64,000 nucleotides of DNA from CAYUYV01 sp050331455 (GTDB lineage: Bacteria > Pseudomonadota > Alphaproteobacteria > JAJFIK01), in NCBI GenBank assembly GCA_050331455.1, contig JBHJGV010000043.1:1-64000 (forward strand), given 5' to 3'. Positions 1 to 9,745 of this stretch are shown here, piece after piece; position 1 is the first letter of the stretch; each line of letters starts with the position of its first letter. A program made the position numbers and the translations under genes. The notes beneath the pieces were generated by a model. The model searched no databases. It had not been told where the DNA came from and worked only from the letters and a program-made list of their open reading frames with translations.

Positions 1-67
1 CCATGGCACCCACCCCGCGCCCCGTGGCCCTCCGCTTAACCAGCTCAAGTGGATGGACGCGTTGGGA

Positions 68-154
68 TGGTGCCCAGGAGAGGACTCGAACCTCCACGAC
101 CGTACGGTCACTAGCACCTGAAGCTAGCGCGTCTACCAGTTCCGCCACCTGGGC
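68..154 (-). tRNA. tRNA-Leu (anticodon CAG)
   Basis: Read on the minus strand this gives a complete class II tRNA: acceptor stem GCCCAGG paired with CCTGGGC, discriminator A and an encoded CCA (68-70). The anticodon stem is CTAGC/GCTAG around the loop TTCAGGT, so the anticodon is CAG (leucine, CUG codons). A long variable arm and a GGTTCGAGTCC T-arm are present. About 200 bases with no gene separate it from the next coding region on the plus strand. Confidence 0.96.
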
Positions 155-354
155 ACGGGCGGGACGGGTGGGGTCCACCCGCCATCGAGAGGTGACTGGA
201 TAAGGCGCCGGACTATGTTCGTCAATGTGAAAAGCGGCAGATCCACCGTGTGGCGCTCAAAGCGGCGAGTGCTTACATCGGCGAGCGCTTTGCGGTATCG
301 AAACGGCGCGCCGCGTGGCGCACGGGACGGCTCGACAGCGGAGAACACCGGGCA

Positions 355-1323
355 ATGGCAAGACAGATCATCACCGTTTTCGGCGGTTCAGGCTTTGTAG
401 GGCGCAATATCGTGCGCGAACTCGCCCGCGCCGGCTATCGGATCCGCGTGGCCGTCCGCAACCCCAATGAGGCCCATTTCCTTCAGCCCATGGGCGGCGT
501 CGGACAGATCGGTCTGTTCCAGGCCAATATCCGCGATGAGGCCTCCGTCGCCCGGGCCGTGCGGGACGTGCATGGTGTCGTTAATCTGGTCGGTGTGCTG
601 TTCTCCCGCGGCAAACAGTCCTTCAAGGCGTTGCAAAGTGACGGGGCCGAACGGGTCGCGCGGCTTTCCGCTGGCGCCGGGGTGGAGCGGTTCATCCAGG
701 TTTCGGCCATCGGCGCCGATGCCCAGTCCGCCTCCGTCTATGCCCGGACCAAAGCGGAGGGCGAGGCCTGGGTCCGCCGGCACATGCCAAGCGCCACGGT
801 CCTGCGCCCCTCCATCGTGTTCGGGCCCGAGGATGATTTCTTCAACCGGTTCGCCGCCATGGCGACGATCTCCCCAGTGCTGCCCCTGGTCGGTGGCGGC
901 GGAACCAAGTTTCAGCCCGTTCATGTGGACGATGTGGCAGACGCCGTCGTGCATTGCCTCAAACAGGGGGACACGGCGGGGCGGACCTATGAGCTGGGCG
1001 GACCGGACATCATGACGTTCCGGGAGTGCCTGGAATTGATGCTGGCCACGATCCGGCGCAAGCGGATCCTGCTGCCGATCCCCTTCACCATGGCCAAGCT
1101 GATGGGCCGGGTGGCCCAGCTCCAGCCCTTCGGATCGCCGCAACTCACGGCGGATCAGGTGGAGCTTTTGAAAAAGGACAACATTGTCGGGATCAGCGGC
1201 GAGCCGGGCCTTGGCACCTTCGCCGATCTGGGCATCACGCCGACGGCCGCCCCCATCATTTTGCCCACCTATCTGCACCGGTTCCGCGAGCGCGGCCAGT
1301 ACGAGTCCGGCCACGGCAAGTGA
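355..1323 (+). CDS. NDUFA9-like NAD(P)-binding epimerase-family protein
   Basis: This 322-residue protein belongs to the atypical short-chain dehydrogenase group related to complex I subunit NDUFA9. The N-terminus holds a Rossmann dinucleotide-binding motif (VFGGSGFVGR, about residues 8-17). A YARTKAEGE stretch resembles the YxxxK active-site region, and FQPVHVDDVADAV is typical of the family. Alphaproteobacterial members are thought to be accessory or assembly proteins of respiratory complex I rather than sugar epimerases; that role is from family knowledge. I chose the ATG at 355 because the Rossmann fold begins immediately after it. An in-frame ATG at 250 would add 35 residues without family character. 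It converges on uppP, leaving only 24 bases between the two stops. Confidence 0.85.
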   Translation: MARQIITVFGGSGFVGRNIVRELARAGYRIRVAVRNPNEAHFLQPMGGVGQIGLFQANIRDEASVARAVRDVHGVVNLVGVLFSRGKQSFKALQSDGAERVARLSAGAGVERFIQVSAIGADAQSASVYARTKAEGEAWVRRHMPSATVLRPSIVFGPEDDFFNRFAAMATISPVLPLVGGGGTKFQPVHVDDVADAVVHCLKQGDTAGRTYELGGPDIMTFRECLELMLATIRRKRILLPIPFTMAKLMGRVAQLQPFGSPQLTADQVELLKKDNIVGISGEPGLGTFADLGITPTAAPIILPTYLHRFRERGQYESGHGK

Positions 1324-1347
1324 ACCACGGGCCGGCGGCCTCCCGGA

Positions 1348-2154
1348 TCAGGCCGCCAGATAGACATAGCCCAACAGCCCGATGCCCAGGAAAACCCGGT
1401 AGATGACGAAGGGCAGGAGCCCGATGCGCTCCACAAGGGTCATGAACACCCATATGGAGAGATAGGCGGCCACGAAGGACAGGCCGACCGACCACAGGAT
1501 CGCGTCGAGGGCCACGGGATCCGCGCCCGTGATAACCTGAAGACCCTTGTAACCGCCCGCCGCCAGAATGGTGGGAATCGCCAGGAGCATGGAAAAGCGG
1601 GCGGCTTCGGAACGGGTGTAGCCGAGAAAGCGTCCCGCCGTCATGGTTATGCCCGACCGGCTCGTGCCCGGCAGGGCGGCAAGGCACTGGGCCAGCCCCA
1701 CGGTGATGGCGCCGCGCCATGTGATGTCTTCCATGGTCTTGTAGCGCAGGGCAATCCGATCCGCCTCGTAAAGCACGAGGCCAAAAATGATGGAGGTCCA
1801 GCCGATCAGTTCGGCCGAGCGCAGCACGTCCTCCACATCAAACACCGCCACACCGACGCCAAGAACCAGGAACGGCACCGTCGCGAGGCATAAAAACGCC
1901 AACAGACGCGCATCCCGACTCCAGCGCATCTGGACCGCGTCAAGCAGCCCCCGCAGGAGCATGCCGATATCCCGGTAGAAATACAGCATCACGGCAAACA
2001 GGGAGCCCACATGCACGGCCACGTCGATGGTCGTGCCCTGATCCTCGATCAGGCCGAGTTGGGCCGGCAGGATCAGATGGGCGGAGGAGCTGATGGGCAG
2101 AAACTCGGTCAACCCTTGGATGAGGGCCAAAAGAATGAGAATTTCGAGCGGCAT
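1348..2154 (-). CDS. uppP: Undecaprenyl-diphosphatase UppP (BacA family)
   Basis: This 268-residue integral membrane protein removes a phosphate from undecaprenyl diphosphate, recycling the lipid carrier for peptidoglycan and other surface glycans at the inner membrane. Both family signatures are visible: LTEFLPISSSAHLIL near the N-terminus and PGTSRSGITMTAGRFLG in the middle. Repeated hydrophobic helices and the length match the family. The ATG at 2154 gives the usual MPLEILILLALIQG start; an upstream in-frame extension to 2274 is not family-like. It is divergent from gltD, with 226 bases between the starts. Loss of the carrier-recycling activity normally sensitises cells to bacitracin. Confidence 0.96.
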   Translation of the reverse strand: MPLEILILLALIQGLTEFLPISSSAHLILPAQLGLIEDQGTTIDVAVHVGSLFAVMLYFYRDIGMLLRGLLDAVQMRWSRDARLLAFLCLATVPFLVLGVGVAVFDVEDVLRSAELIGWTSIIFGLVLYEADRIALRYKTMEDITWRGAITVGLAQCLAALPGTSRSGITMTAGRFLGYTRSEAARFSMLLAIPTILAAGGYKGLQVITGADPVALDAILWSVGLSFVAAYLSIWVFMTLVERIGLLPFVIYRVFLGIGLLGYVYLAA

Positions 2155-2380
2155 GGTGAGGTCCCCCGGCAGCGAGGCTTCCGTCCCCGCCGGACGGACA
2201 AGCCGGGGGGCTTTTGAAATGATCTTTCGAACAGGAAGCCTGTTGCATTCAATTTGATGCGCAGAGCGAGGCATTTGCGCCCATGCTCTTGCGTGCGGCG
2301 TCGTCGGCGCGGACTATACCAGCCTCGCGCCAGAATGCGGACCGGAATACGGACAGAAGATTGAAGGGACATCACCGGCC

Positions 2381-3823
2381 ATGGCCAACCGTATGCTTGA
2401 GTTCACGCACCGGTCCCGGGAAATGCCGGACAAGCGCCCGGCCGCGGAGCGTGTCGGCGACTTTCATGAGATCTATAAGGAATTCATCGAGGAGAAAGCC
2501 CAGGCCCAGGCCTCCCGCTGCTCCCAATGCGGCGTGCCGTTCTGTTCGGTCCATTGTCCCCTGCACAACAATATTCCCGATTGGCTGATGCTGACCTCCC
2601 AGGGCCGCCTGCAGGAAGCCTATGATGTGGCCCAGGAGACCAACACATTTCCGGAGGTGTGCGGCCGGATCTGTCCCCAGGACCGCCTGTGCGAGGGCAT
2701 GTGCGTCATCGAACAGTCGGGGCATGGCACGGTCACCATCGGCGCGGTCGAGAAATATTTGACCGAAACGGCCTGGGAGCAGGGTTGGGTGAAGCCCATT
2801 GAGCCGGGGCCGGCCCGCGGCCAGTCCGTGGGCATTGTCGGTGCGGGGCCGGCCGGCCTTGCCGCTGCAGAGCGCCTGCGCCGTCTGGGCTATGGCGTCA
2901 CCGTCTATGACCGGTATGACCGGGTGGGCGGCCTCATGATTTACGGCATCCCCAATTTCAAACTGGACAAGACCGTGGTGGAACGGCGCACCCGCTGGCT
3001 CCACGCCTCGGGCATCCGCTTCGTGCTCAATTGCGATATCGGGCGCGACATGGCGTTCGAGGACGTCCAGGCCGCCCATGACGCCGTGCTGATTGCCACG
3101 GGCGTCTACGCGGCGCGGGAAATGGCTGTGCCGGGCGCCGGGCTTCCGGGCATCTATCCGGCCCTCGACTTTCTGACCACGGCCAACCGGGTGGGGCTGG
3201 GCGACCGGCCGGCGCACAATGCCCAAGGCGCACTCAACGCCCGGGACCGCCGCGTGATCGTCGTCGGCGGCGGCGACACGGCCATGGATTGTGTGCGCAC
3301 GGCGGTGCGCCAGGGGGCAAAATCCGTGACCTGCCTTTACCGCCGGGACCGGATCAACATGCCGGGGTCGATCCGCGAAGTGGCCCATGCGGAAGAAGAG
3401 GGTGTGCAGTTCCGCTGGCTGGAAATGCCGCGGGCTGCGCTGGGCGAGGATCGGGTGGAGGCCATGCGGGTCCAGCCCATGCGCCTGGGCGCGCCCGATG
3501 CCAGCGGCCGCCGGGTGCCGGAGCCCTGCGAGCGCGAAGACCTGCGCCTGGAGGCTGACATGGTCATCAAGGCACTGGGTTTCGAGCCTGAACCCCTGCC
3601 GGACCTGTTTGCCCTGCCTCACCTCGCGGTCAGCCGATCCGAAACCCTGCGGGTCGACCGGCCCGGCATGATGACCAATCTGCCGGGGGTGTTCGCCGCC
3701 GGCGATATCGTTCGCGGCGCTTCCCTGGTGGTGTGGGCCATCCGGGAAGGCCGGGATGCCGCCGCCGGCATTCACGCCTATCTGGAAGCGGGGCAGGCGC
3801 GGAAAGATCCGGCCGCTGCCTGA
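2381..3823 (+). CDS. gltD: Glutamate synthase (NADPH) small subunit
   Basis: This 480-residue flavoprotein takes electrons from NADPH through FAD and two 4Fe-4S clusters and passes them to the large subunit, which makes glutamate from glutamine and 2-oxoglutarate. Two N-terminal cysteine groups are visible: CSQCGVPFCSVHCP and CGRICPQDRLCEGMC. They are followed by the FAD motif GAGPAGLAAAERL, the NADPH motif VVGGGDTAMDCVRT, and a C-terminal GVFAAGDIVRGASLVVWAI segment typical of GltD. Length is normal. It lies 50 bases upstream of gltB on the same strand. The small-before-large order is the reverse of the gltBD order in E. coli. Confidence 0.97.
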   Translation: MANRMLEFTHRSREMPDKRPAAERVGDFHEIYKEFIEEKAQAQASRCSQCGVPFCSVHCPLHNNIPDWLMLTSQGRLQEAYDVAQETNTFPEVCGRICPQDRLCEGMCVIEQSGHGTVTIGAVEKYLTETAWEQGWVKPIEPGPARGQSVGIVGAGPAGLAAAERLRRLGYGVTVYDRYDRVGGLMIYGIPNFKLDKTVVERRTRWLHASGIRFVLNCDIGRDMAFEDVQAAHDAVLIATGVYAAREMAVPGAGLPGIYPALDFLTTANRVGLGDRPAHNAQGALNARDRRVIVVGGGDTAMDCVRTAVRQGAKSVTCLYRRDRINMPGSIREVAHAEEEGVQFRWLEMPRAALGEDRVEAMRVQPMRLGAPDASGRRVPEPCEREDLRLEADMVIKALGFEPEPLPDLFALPHLAVSRSETLRVDRPGMMTNLPGVFAAGDIVRGASLVVWAIREGRDAAAGIHAYLEAGQARKDPAAA

Positions 3824-3873
3824 GGCCGTTTCGCACTTCTCGACCATCCGACAGCCGATCAAAGGACTGCGTC

Positions 3874-6800
3874 ATGACGTTTCCCATTGAGCGCCGGGAG
3901 GATGCGCGCGCCGCCCTGGACCGCCAGGCCCGCAACCGGGATCATCTGGCCCGTGCCGGCCTTTACGATCCGTCCCAGGAGCATGATGCCTGCGGCGTCG
4001 GCCTCGTCGCCGCCATTGACGGGACGCCCCGGCGGGAGGTAATCGACCGCGCCCTGGAGGCCTTGGGCTCCATCTGGCACCGGGGCGCCGTGGCCGCCGA
4101 CGGCAAGACCGGGGACGGCGCGGGCATCCATGTCCAGGTCTCCCAGGCCTTTTTCCGCGATTGCGTCTGGCGCACGGGGCATACGCCGCGGGACGGACGC
4201 ATTGCCGTCGGCATGATATTCCTGCCGCGGACCGATTATACTGCCCAGGAAGCCTGCCGCCGGATCGTCGAGACCGAAATTCTGCGGGCCGGATACTATA
4301 TTTACGGCTGGCGCCAAGTGCCCATAAACACCCAGGTCATCGGCGGCCGCGCCAATGCCGCGCGTCCGGAGATCGAGCAGATCCTCTTCGCCTGTCCGGA
4401 GGAGGCGGATCTGGAGGCCCTGGACCGTAACCTCTATCTCGTCCGTCGGCGGATTGAAAAGCGAGCGGCGGCGCAAGGCATCAAGGAATTCTATATCTGC
4501 TCCCTGTCCGCCCATTCGCTCATCTACAAGGGCATGTTCCTGGCGGAGCAGTTGTCGGTGTTCTATCCGGATCTGGCAGACACACGGTTCGTTTCCGCCT
4601 TCGCAATCTATCACCAGCGCTATTCCACCAACACGGTGCCCACCTGGTGGCTGGCTCAACCCTTCCGGATGCTGGCCCATAATGGCGAAATCAATACCAT
4701 CCGTGGCAACACCAATTGGATGCGCAGCCATGAAATCCTCATGGCGGCGGCCGTGTTCGGGGACCGACAGGACGATATCCGCCCGGTGATTTCTCCGGAC
4801 CTGTCCGACTCGGCCGCCCTTGATGCTGCCTTCGAAGTCATTGTGCGCGCCGGCCGTCCGGCGCCCATGGCCAAGACCATGCTGATGCCCGAGGCCTGGA
4901 ACGATCCGCGCCGGCCGGTACCCGAAGCTCACCGGCCCATGTATGCCTATACCACCGCACTGACCGAGCCCTGGGACGGGCCCGCGGCCATCGCCGGAAC
5001 CGATGGCCAGTGGGTGATCGCCGGGATGGATCGCAACGGTTTGCGCCCCATGCGCATGCTGCGCACCGAGGACGGTCTATTGATCGTGGGCTCCGAGACC
5101 GGCCTGTGCGACATCGACGAGGCCAACATCGTCGAAAAGGGCCGTGTCGGGCCCGGCGAGACCATCGCCGTGGATCTGGAAGCCGGTCGTCTCTACACGG
5201 ATCGGGAATTGAAGGATCATCTGGCGGCGGACCATAACTATCCGGCCCTGTCGGCCAATATCCGGGCCCTTGATTCCGATATCGGACCGGGCCCCGAGCC
5301 GCGCCTGTTCTCCGGCGAGGATCTGCGCCGGCGCCAGCGCAAGGCAGGCCTCACGGTCGAGGATCTGGAACTGCTCCTCAGCCCCATGGCCGAGGAGGCC
5401 AAGGAGGCCGTGGGCTCCATGGGCGACGATACGCCCCTTGCCGTGCTGTCCGACCATTACCGGCCCTTGAGCCATTTCCTGCGCCAGAAATTCAGCCAGG
5501 TGACCAATCCACCCATCGACCCCATTCGGGAATCCCGTGTGATGTCCCTGCGGACCCGTTTCGGCAATCTGCGCAATGTGCTGACCGATCGGCCGTTTCT
5601 GTCGGAAGTGATCACGCTGGAAAGCCCAATTCTGCTGAACGGTCCCTTCGACCGGCTGATCGCCATGCGCCGGGACCTCGCCGCCGAGATCGACTGTACC
5701 TTTGCGCTGACGGATGGGCCGGAGGGACCTTTGCCGCCGGGTGCGGCTTTGCGCAAGGCCCTCGACCGGATCCGGGAGCAGGCCTGCACGACCGTGCGGG
5801 CGGGCCGGTCCCTCCTGGTTCTGAGCGATATGTCCGGAACCGGAGAGCGTGTTGCCATTCCCATGATTCTGGCGACCGCCGCAGTCCACACGATCCTCGT
5901 GACCGAGGGTCTGCGCAACCATGCCGCGATTATCGTCCGGGCGGCCGAATGCCTCGATACGCATACCTGTGCGATGTTGATCAGCTGCGGTGCGACCGTC
6001 GTCAACCCCTATCTCGCCCAGGACAGCATTACCGACCGGGTGGAGCGGGGCCTCCATGGCGATGTTTCCCTGTCGGAATGTTTGTTCAACTACAAGCACG
6101 CCCTGGAGCAGGGGCTCCTCAAGATCATGTCCAAAATGGGCATCTCGGTCATTTCATCCTACCGCGCCGGATTCAATTTCGAGGCCGTGGGCCTGTCGCG
6201 TGCGCTGGTGGACGAGTTCTTCCCCGACGTTTCGAGTCGTATCTCGGGGATCGGTCTGGCCGGGCTCGAAAGCAATATCCGGACTCTGGTGAATGGCGTG
6301 CGCGCGGATCCGGACGCACCCCTGTCGATCGGCGGGCTGTACCGCTACCGGGCCCGGGGCGAGGTCCATGCCCTGCAAGGCCCGCTCATTCATATGCTCC
6401 AGGAGGCCGTCGGGCGGGGCGATTTCCGGCTGTTCAAGCGGTATTCGGAACAACTCGGTCAGTTGCCGCCCGTCAATTTGCGGGATCTGATGGATTTCCG
6501 TACGGATGGGCGCACGTCCGTGCCGTTGGATGCGGTCGATAGTGTCAACGAGATCCGCAAGCGCTTCGTCACGCCCGGCATGTCCCTCGGCGCCCTGTCG
6601 CCGGAGGCCCATGGCGTGCTGAACATCGCCATGAACCGAATCGGTGCGAAATCGGACTCCGGCGAAGGTGGTGAGGATCCGGACCGCTTCGTGCCGCTGC
6701 CCAATGGGGACAATGCCAATTCCACCATCAAACAGGTCGCGAGCGGACGGTTCGGCGTGACGGCCACTTACCTCAATCAGTGTTCGGAAATCGAAATCAA

Positions 6801-8454
6801 GGTTGCCCAGGGCGCCAAGCCCGGCGAGGGCGGCCAACTGCCCGGCTTCAAGGTCACCGACCTGATCGCGCGTTTCCGGCACGCGACCCCTGGCGTTACC
6901 CTGATCTCGCCGCCGCCCCACCATGACATCTACTCCATCGAGGATCTGGCCCAGCTCATTTACGACCTGAAACAGATCAATCCCGATGCCCGGGTTTGTG
7001 TGAAACTGGTGGCGACCAGCGGCATCGGCACCATCGCGTCGGGCGTTGCCAAGGCCATGGCCGATGTGATCCTCGTGTCGGGCAATGTGGGGGGGACCGG
7101 TGCGTCGCCCCAGACCAGCATCAAATATGCCGGTATCCCCTGGGAAATGGGCCTCAGCGAGGTCAACCAGGTGCTCACCCTCCATGACCTGCGCCACCGG
7201 GTGACCTTGCGGACCGATGGCGGCCTGCGTACGGGCCGCGACGTGGTGATCGCCGCCCTTCTGGGGGCGGAGGAATATGGCATCGGCACGGCCTCGCTCG
7301 TGGCCATGGGCTGCATCATGGTGCGCCAGTGCCATTCGAACACCTGCCCCGTCGGAGTGTGCACCCAGGACGAGGACCTGCGCGCCCGCTTCACCGGTAC
7401 GCCGGAAAAGGTGGTTAATCTGATGAGTTTCATCGCAGAGGAGGTGCGGGAGATCCTGGCGGAGCTCGGGGCAAAGTCCCTGTCCGACATTATCGGGCGC
7501 ACGGATCTTCTGTATCAGGTGCGCCGCGGCGCGCCCCATCTCGACGATCTCGACCTTAACCCCTTGCTGGTTCAGTCGGATCCGGGACCTAATCCCAGGA
7601 CCTGTGCCATCGAGGGCCGCCGGAACGAAGTGCCGGACAGTCTCGATGCCCGCATCGTGCGCGACGCGGCGCCGTTCCTGGAGCGCGGTCAGAAGATGCA
7701 GTTGACCTACACGGTGCGCAACACACAACGGGCCATCGGCACGCGCGTGTCGTCCCATATCGTGCGCCGCCTCGATGCCGCATCGCTGACGCCGGATCGG
7801 CTGACGGTCCAGCTCCATGGCTCGGCGGGCCAGTCCCTCGGCGCCTTTGCCGCCCACGGTCTGACCCTGGAGGTGTTCGGCGAGGCCAATGATTATGTGG
7901 GTAAGGGTCTGTCAGGGGGCACCATTATCGTCCGTCCGCCCCAGGACAGTCGGATCCGTTCGGAACGGAACACCATTATCGGCAACACGGTCCTCTATGG
8001 TGCCACGAGCGGCATTCTCTTGGCGGCCGGCCAGGCCGGCGAGCGCTTCGCCGTGCGCAATTCGGGCGCGACGGCCGTGATCGAAGGCTGCGGCAGCAAT
8101 GGCTGCGAATACATGACCGGCGGGACCGCGGTGATCCTGGGGTCCGCGGGCGCCAATTTCGGTGCGGGCATGACGGGGGGCATGGCGTTCGTTCTTGATA
8201 CGAACGAACAATTCGAAGTCATGGTCAATCCCGATACGGTTGTCTGGCAGCGGATTGAAACGTCCCACTGGGAGCGTGTCCTGCGCCAGCTGATCGAGGC
8301 CCATGCGAAAGCCACCCAGTCGAGTCATGCCGAAGCGTTGCTCGCCCGGTGGGACGTTACCCTGCCGCGCTTCTGGCAGGTGGTGCCCAAGGAGATGGTC
8401 TCCCGCCTGTCCCATCCCTTGACGGTGGTGGGCGACACCCGCCATGTGAGCTGA
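3874..8454 (+). CDS. gltB: Glutamate synthase (NADPH) large subunit
   Basis: This 1526-residue protein has the GltB domain order. The N-terminal class II glutamine amidotransferase has its nucleophile at Cys40 (HDACGVGLVA), so about 39 residues are removed on maturation. A central domain, an FMN-binding synthase domain (KSDSGEGGEDP, KPGEGGQLPG, SGNVGGTGASP) and a C-terminal GXGXG beta-helix follow. The 3Fe-4S ligands are Cys1147, Cys1153 and Cys1158 in CIMVRQCHSNTCPVG. The ATG at 3874 gives a short propeptide; the open frame extends upstream into gltD but has no family character there. It is the last gene of the gltD-gltB pair and converges on a glycosyltransferase gene 43 bases further on. 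Confidence 0.97.
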   Translation: MTFPIERREDARAALDRQARNRDHLARAGLYDPSQEHDACGVGLVAAIDGTPRREVIDRALEALGSIWHRGAVAADGKTGDGAGIHVQVSQAFFRDCVWRTGHTPRDGRIAVGMIFLPRTDYTAQEACRRIVETEILRAGYYIYGWRQVPINTQVIGGRANAARPEIEQILFACPEEADLEALDRNLYLVRRRIEKRAAAQGIKEFYICSLSAHSLIYKGMFLAEQLSVFYPDLADTRFVSAFAIYHQRYSTNTVPTWWLAQPFRMLAHNGEINTIRGNTNWMRSHEILMAAAVFGDRQDDIRPVISPDLSDSAALDAAFEVIVRAGRPAPMAKTMLMPEAWNDPRRPVPEAHRPMYAYTTALTEPWDGPAAIAGTDGQWVIAGMDRNGLRPMRMLRTEDGLLIVGSETGLCDIDEANIVEKGRVGPGETIAVDLEAGRLYTDRELKDHLAADHNYPALSANIRALDSDIGPGPEPRLFSGEDLRRRQRKAGLTVEDLELLLSPMAEEAKEAVGSMGDDTPLAVLSDHYRPLSHFLRQKFSQVTNPPIDPIRESRVMSLRTRFGNLRNVLTDRPFLSEVITLESPILLNGPFDRLIAMRRDLAAEIDCTFALTDGPEGPLPPGAALRKALDRIREQACTTVRAGRSLLVLSDMSGTGERVAIPMILATAAVHTILVTEGLRNHAAIIVRAAECLDTHTCAMLISCGATVVNPYLAQDSITDRVERGLHGDVSLSECLFNYKHALEQGLLKIMSKMGISVISSYRAGFNFEAVGLSRALVDEFFPDVSSRISGIGLAGLESNIRTLVNGVRADPDAPLSIGGLYRYRARGEVHALQGPLIHMLQEAVGRGDFRLFKRYSEQLGQLPPVNLRDLMDFRTDGRTSVPLDAVDSVNEIRKRFVTPGMSLGALSPEAHGVLNIAMNRIGAKSDSGEGGEDPDRFVPLPNGDNANSTIKQVASGRFGVTATYLNQCSEIEIKVAQGAKPGEGGQLPGFKVTDLIARFRHATPGVTLISPPPHHDIYSIEDLAQLIYDLKQINPDARVCVKLVATSGIGTIASGVAKAMADVILVSGNVGGTGASPQTSIKYAGIPWEMGLSEVNQVLTLHDLRHRVTLRTDGGLRTGRDVVIAALLGAEEYGIGTASLVAMGCIMVRQCHSNTCPVGVCTQDEDLRARFTGTPEKVVNLMSFIAEEVREILAELGAKSLSDIIGRTDLLYQVRRGAPHLDDLDLNPLLVQSDPGPNPRTCAIEGRRNEVPDSLDARIVRDAAPFLERGQKMQLTYTVRNTQRAIGTRVSSHIVRRLDAASLTPDRLTVQLHGSAGQSLGAFAAHGLTLEVFGEANDYVGKGLSGGTIIVRPPQDSRIRSERNTIIGNTVLYGATSGILLAAGQAGERFAVRNSGATAVIEGCGSNGCEYMTGGTAVILGSAGANFGAGMTGGMAFVLDTNEQFEVMVNPDTVVWQRIETSHWERVLRQLIEAHAKATQSSHAEALLARWDVTLPRFWQVVPKEMVSRLSHPLTVVGDTRHVS

Positions 8455-8497
8455 TCGCCGTCGCAAGATCATCAGTGCCGCCTCGATTGCCCCCTCC

Positions 8498-9745
8498 TCA
8501 GTGGGCCACGAGATCTGATTTGGCCAACCAGTGGGCCGTCCATGCGGCCCCGTCAAGCCTCGGCGCCGGTCCGACGGCGTGGCGAGGCCGGTCAAGACGC
8601 CCGGGTGACGATCCGTCTTGAGGTGACCCAAAACCGCCCGGGTCGGACGCGGGGCTTCGAGCGGCATCGTCGTGAGGGTCCTCATGAAGGCGCCGAAGGG
8701 CATGGATCAATTGCTCCGCGAGGGGCGTGTCATCCCGTTCCGAAACCTCTACGGCCCGGCCGCGTCCGGATAGGGCCCCGGCTCGCAGTGCCTGTTCGCG
8801 TTCTTCCTCCTGATCCCTGCGGGGCACCAGGATCATGGGTGTGCCGGCGGCGAGGCATTCGGCGACGGTGTTGTAGCCGGCGCGGCTGATGGACAGGCCG
8901 GCACCGGCGAGGCGGGCGGGAAGATCCGGATCATGATCGATGACGGTCAGGCCGGGCGGGATGTCTCCCGGGGCAATCGTCCGGGCAAGGCGCCCGGTCA
9001 CCAGGGTCCAGGGTTCGGGCCCGGCGAGGCCGCGGCGGTGGATGTCCAGTACGGCCTCGATCAGCGGGCCCGCATCCCGTCCGCCGCCCGCGGACACCAC
9101 CACGCCGCGGCGCGCTCGCGCCGGCGTGGGCGCAGGCACGGCGCGGTGGACATAGCCCGTATAGATCAGCCGATCACGGATTGCCCGCATATGGGGCAGG
9201 CTGTCTTCCAGGCGGATGAGGGTCGGGTCGCCATGGACGAGGACCGCATCGAACCAACACGCGGCGAGGGCAAGTTGGGCGGCGCGCCGGCGGGCGTCCC
9301 CCGGGTCTTCCACGATGTCCCGCACACTGGCCACGATCCGGGGGCGCGGGTCGAGGGACCGGGCGCGATTGATGAGCGCCGTGAACTCGGCCCGCTGCTT
9401 GCGTCGGCCGAAGGGGAAATGCTCCGTCACCACATGGCTCGGCCGAAGATCCTCCAGGGCCTGCAGAAGCATCCTCCGCCGGGCGTCCCACAGGGTCTGG
9501 GATACCGGGTCTCCGGCCTCGTCGATCAGCACACGATAGGTCTGGTCGGCCGCGCGGATCGACGGGAGCTGGACAGTCTCCACCCCGTGCGGGACCGGCA
9601 GGCCTGTCGGCGGTCCGCCCAGCGCGACCTGCACCCGCGCGCCAAGACCCGCACAGGCCCCAGCGATGGCGAAGGTCCGGGCGACATGGCCGATGCCCCA
9701 CAGATGCTGGACAACGATCAGGATGCGGGCGGCGTCACGCGCCAT
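8498..9745 (-). CDS. MurG-like glycosyltransferase (COG4671-type)
   Basis: This 415-residue predicted glycosyltransferase has a GT-B fold of the MurG/GT28 kind. The N-terminal glycine-rich loop is in QHLWGIGHVARTFAIAGAC. The C-terminal nucleotide-sugar site has SISRAGYNTVAECLAAGTPMILVPRRDQEEEREQALRA, like the donor-binding region of MurG. It shares YTGY and GYNTxxE blocks with the first gene of this operon (12687-13889), so the two look like distant paralogues. The last 70 residues, after the donor site, are Pro/Asp/Gly-rich and probably disordered. It is the last of five minus-strand genes and overlaps the phosphatase gene upstream by 11 bases. Donor and acceptor cannot be read from sequence. 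Confidence 0.8.
   Translation of the reverse strand: MARDAARILIVVQHLWGIGHVARTFAIAGACAGLGARVQVALGGPPTGLPVPHGVETVQLPSIRAADQTYRVLIDEAGDPVSQTLWDARRRMLLQALEDLRPSHVVTEHFPFGRRKQRAEFTALINRARSLDPRPRIVASVRDIVEDPGDARRRAAQLALAACWFDAVLVHGDPTLIRLEDSLPHMRAIRDRLIYTGYVHRAVPAPTPARARRGVVVSAGGGRDAGPLIEAVLDIHRRGLAGPEPWTLVTGRLARTIAPGDIPPGLTVIDHDPDLPARLAGAGLSISRAGYNTVAECLAAGTPMILVPRRDQEEEREQALRAGALSGRGRAVEVSERDDTPLAEQLIHALRRLHEDPHDDAARSPASDPGGFGSPQDGSSPGRLDRPRHAVGPAPRLDGAAWTAHWLAKSDLVAH

Noticed and set aside
3..203. Plus-strand frame through the tRNA-Leu gene
   Set aside because: It is the antisense of tRNA-Leu, a well-known false gene pattern (reads AQERTRTSTTVRSLAPEASAS).
2372..3862. Long minus-strand frame of 496 codons
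   Set aside because: It is the antisense shadow of gltD. Its composition (Pro/His/Gly/Arg-rich) is typical of high-G+C shadow frames, and gltD is certain.
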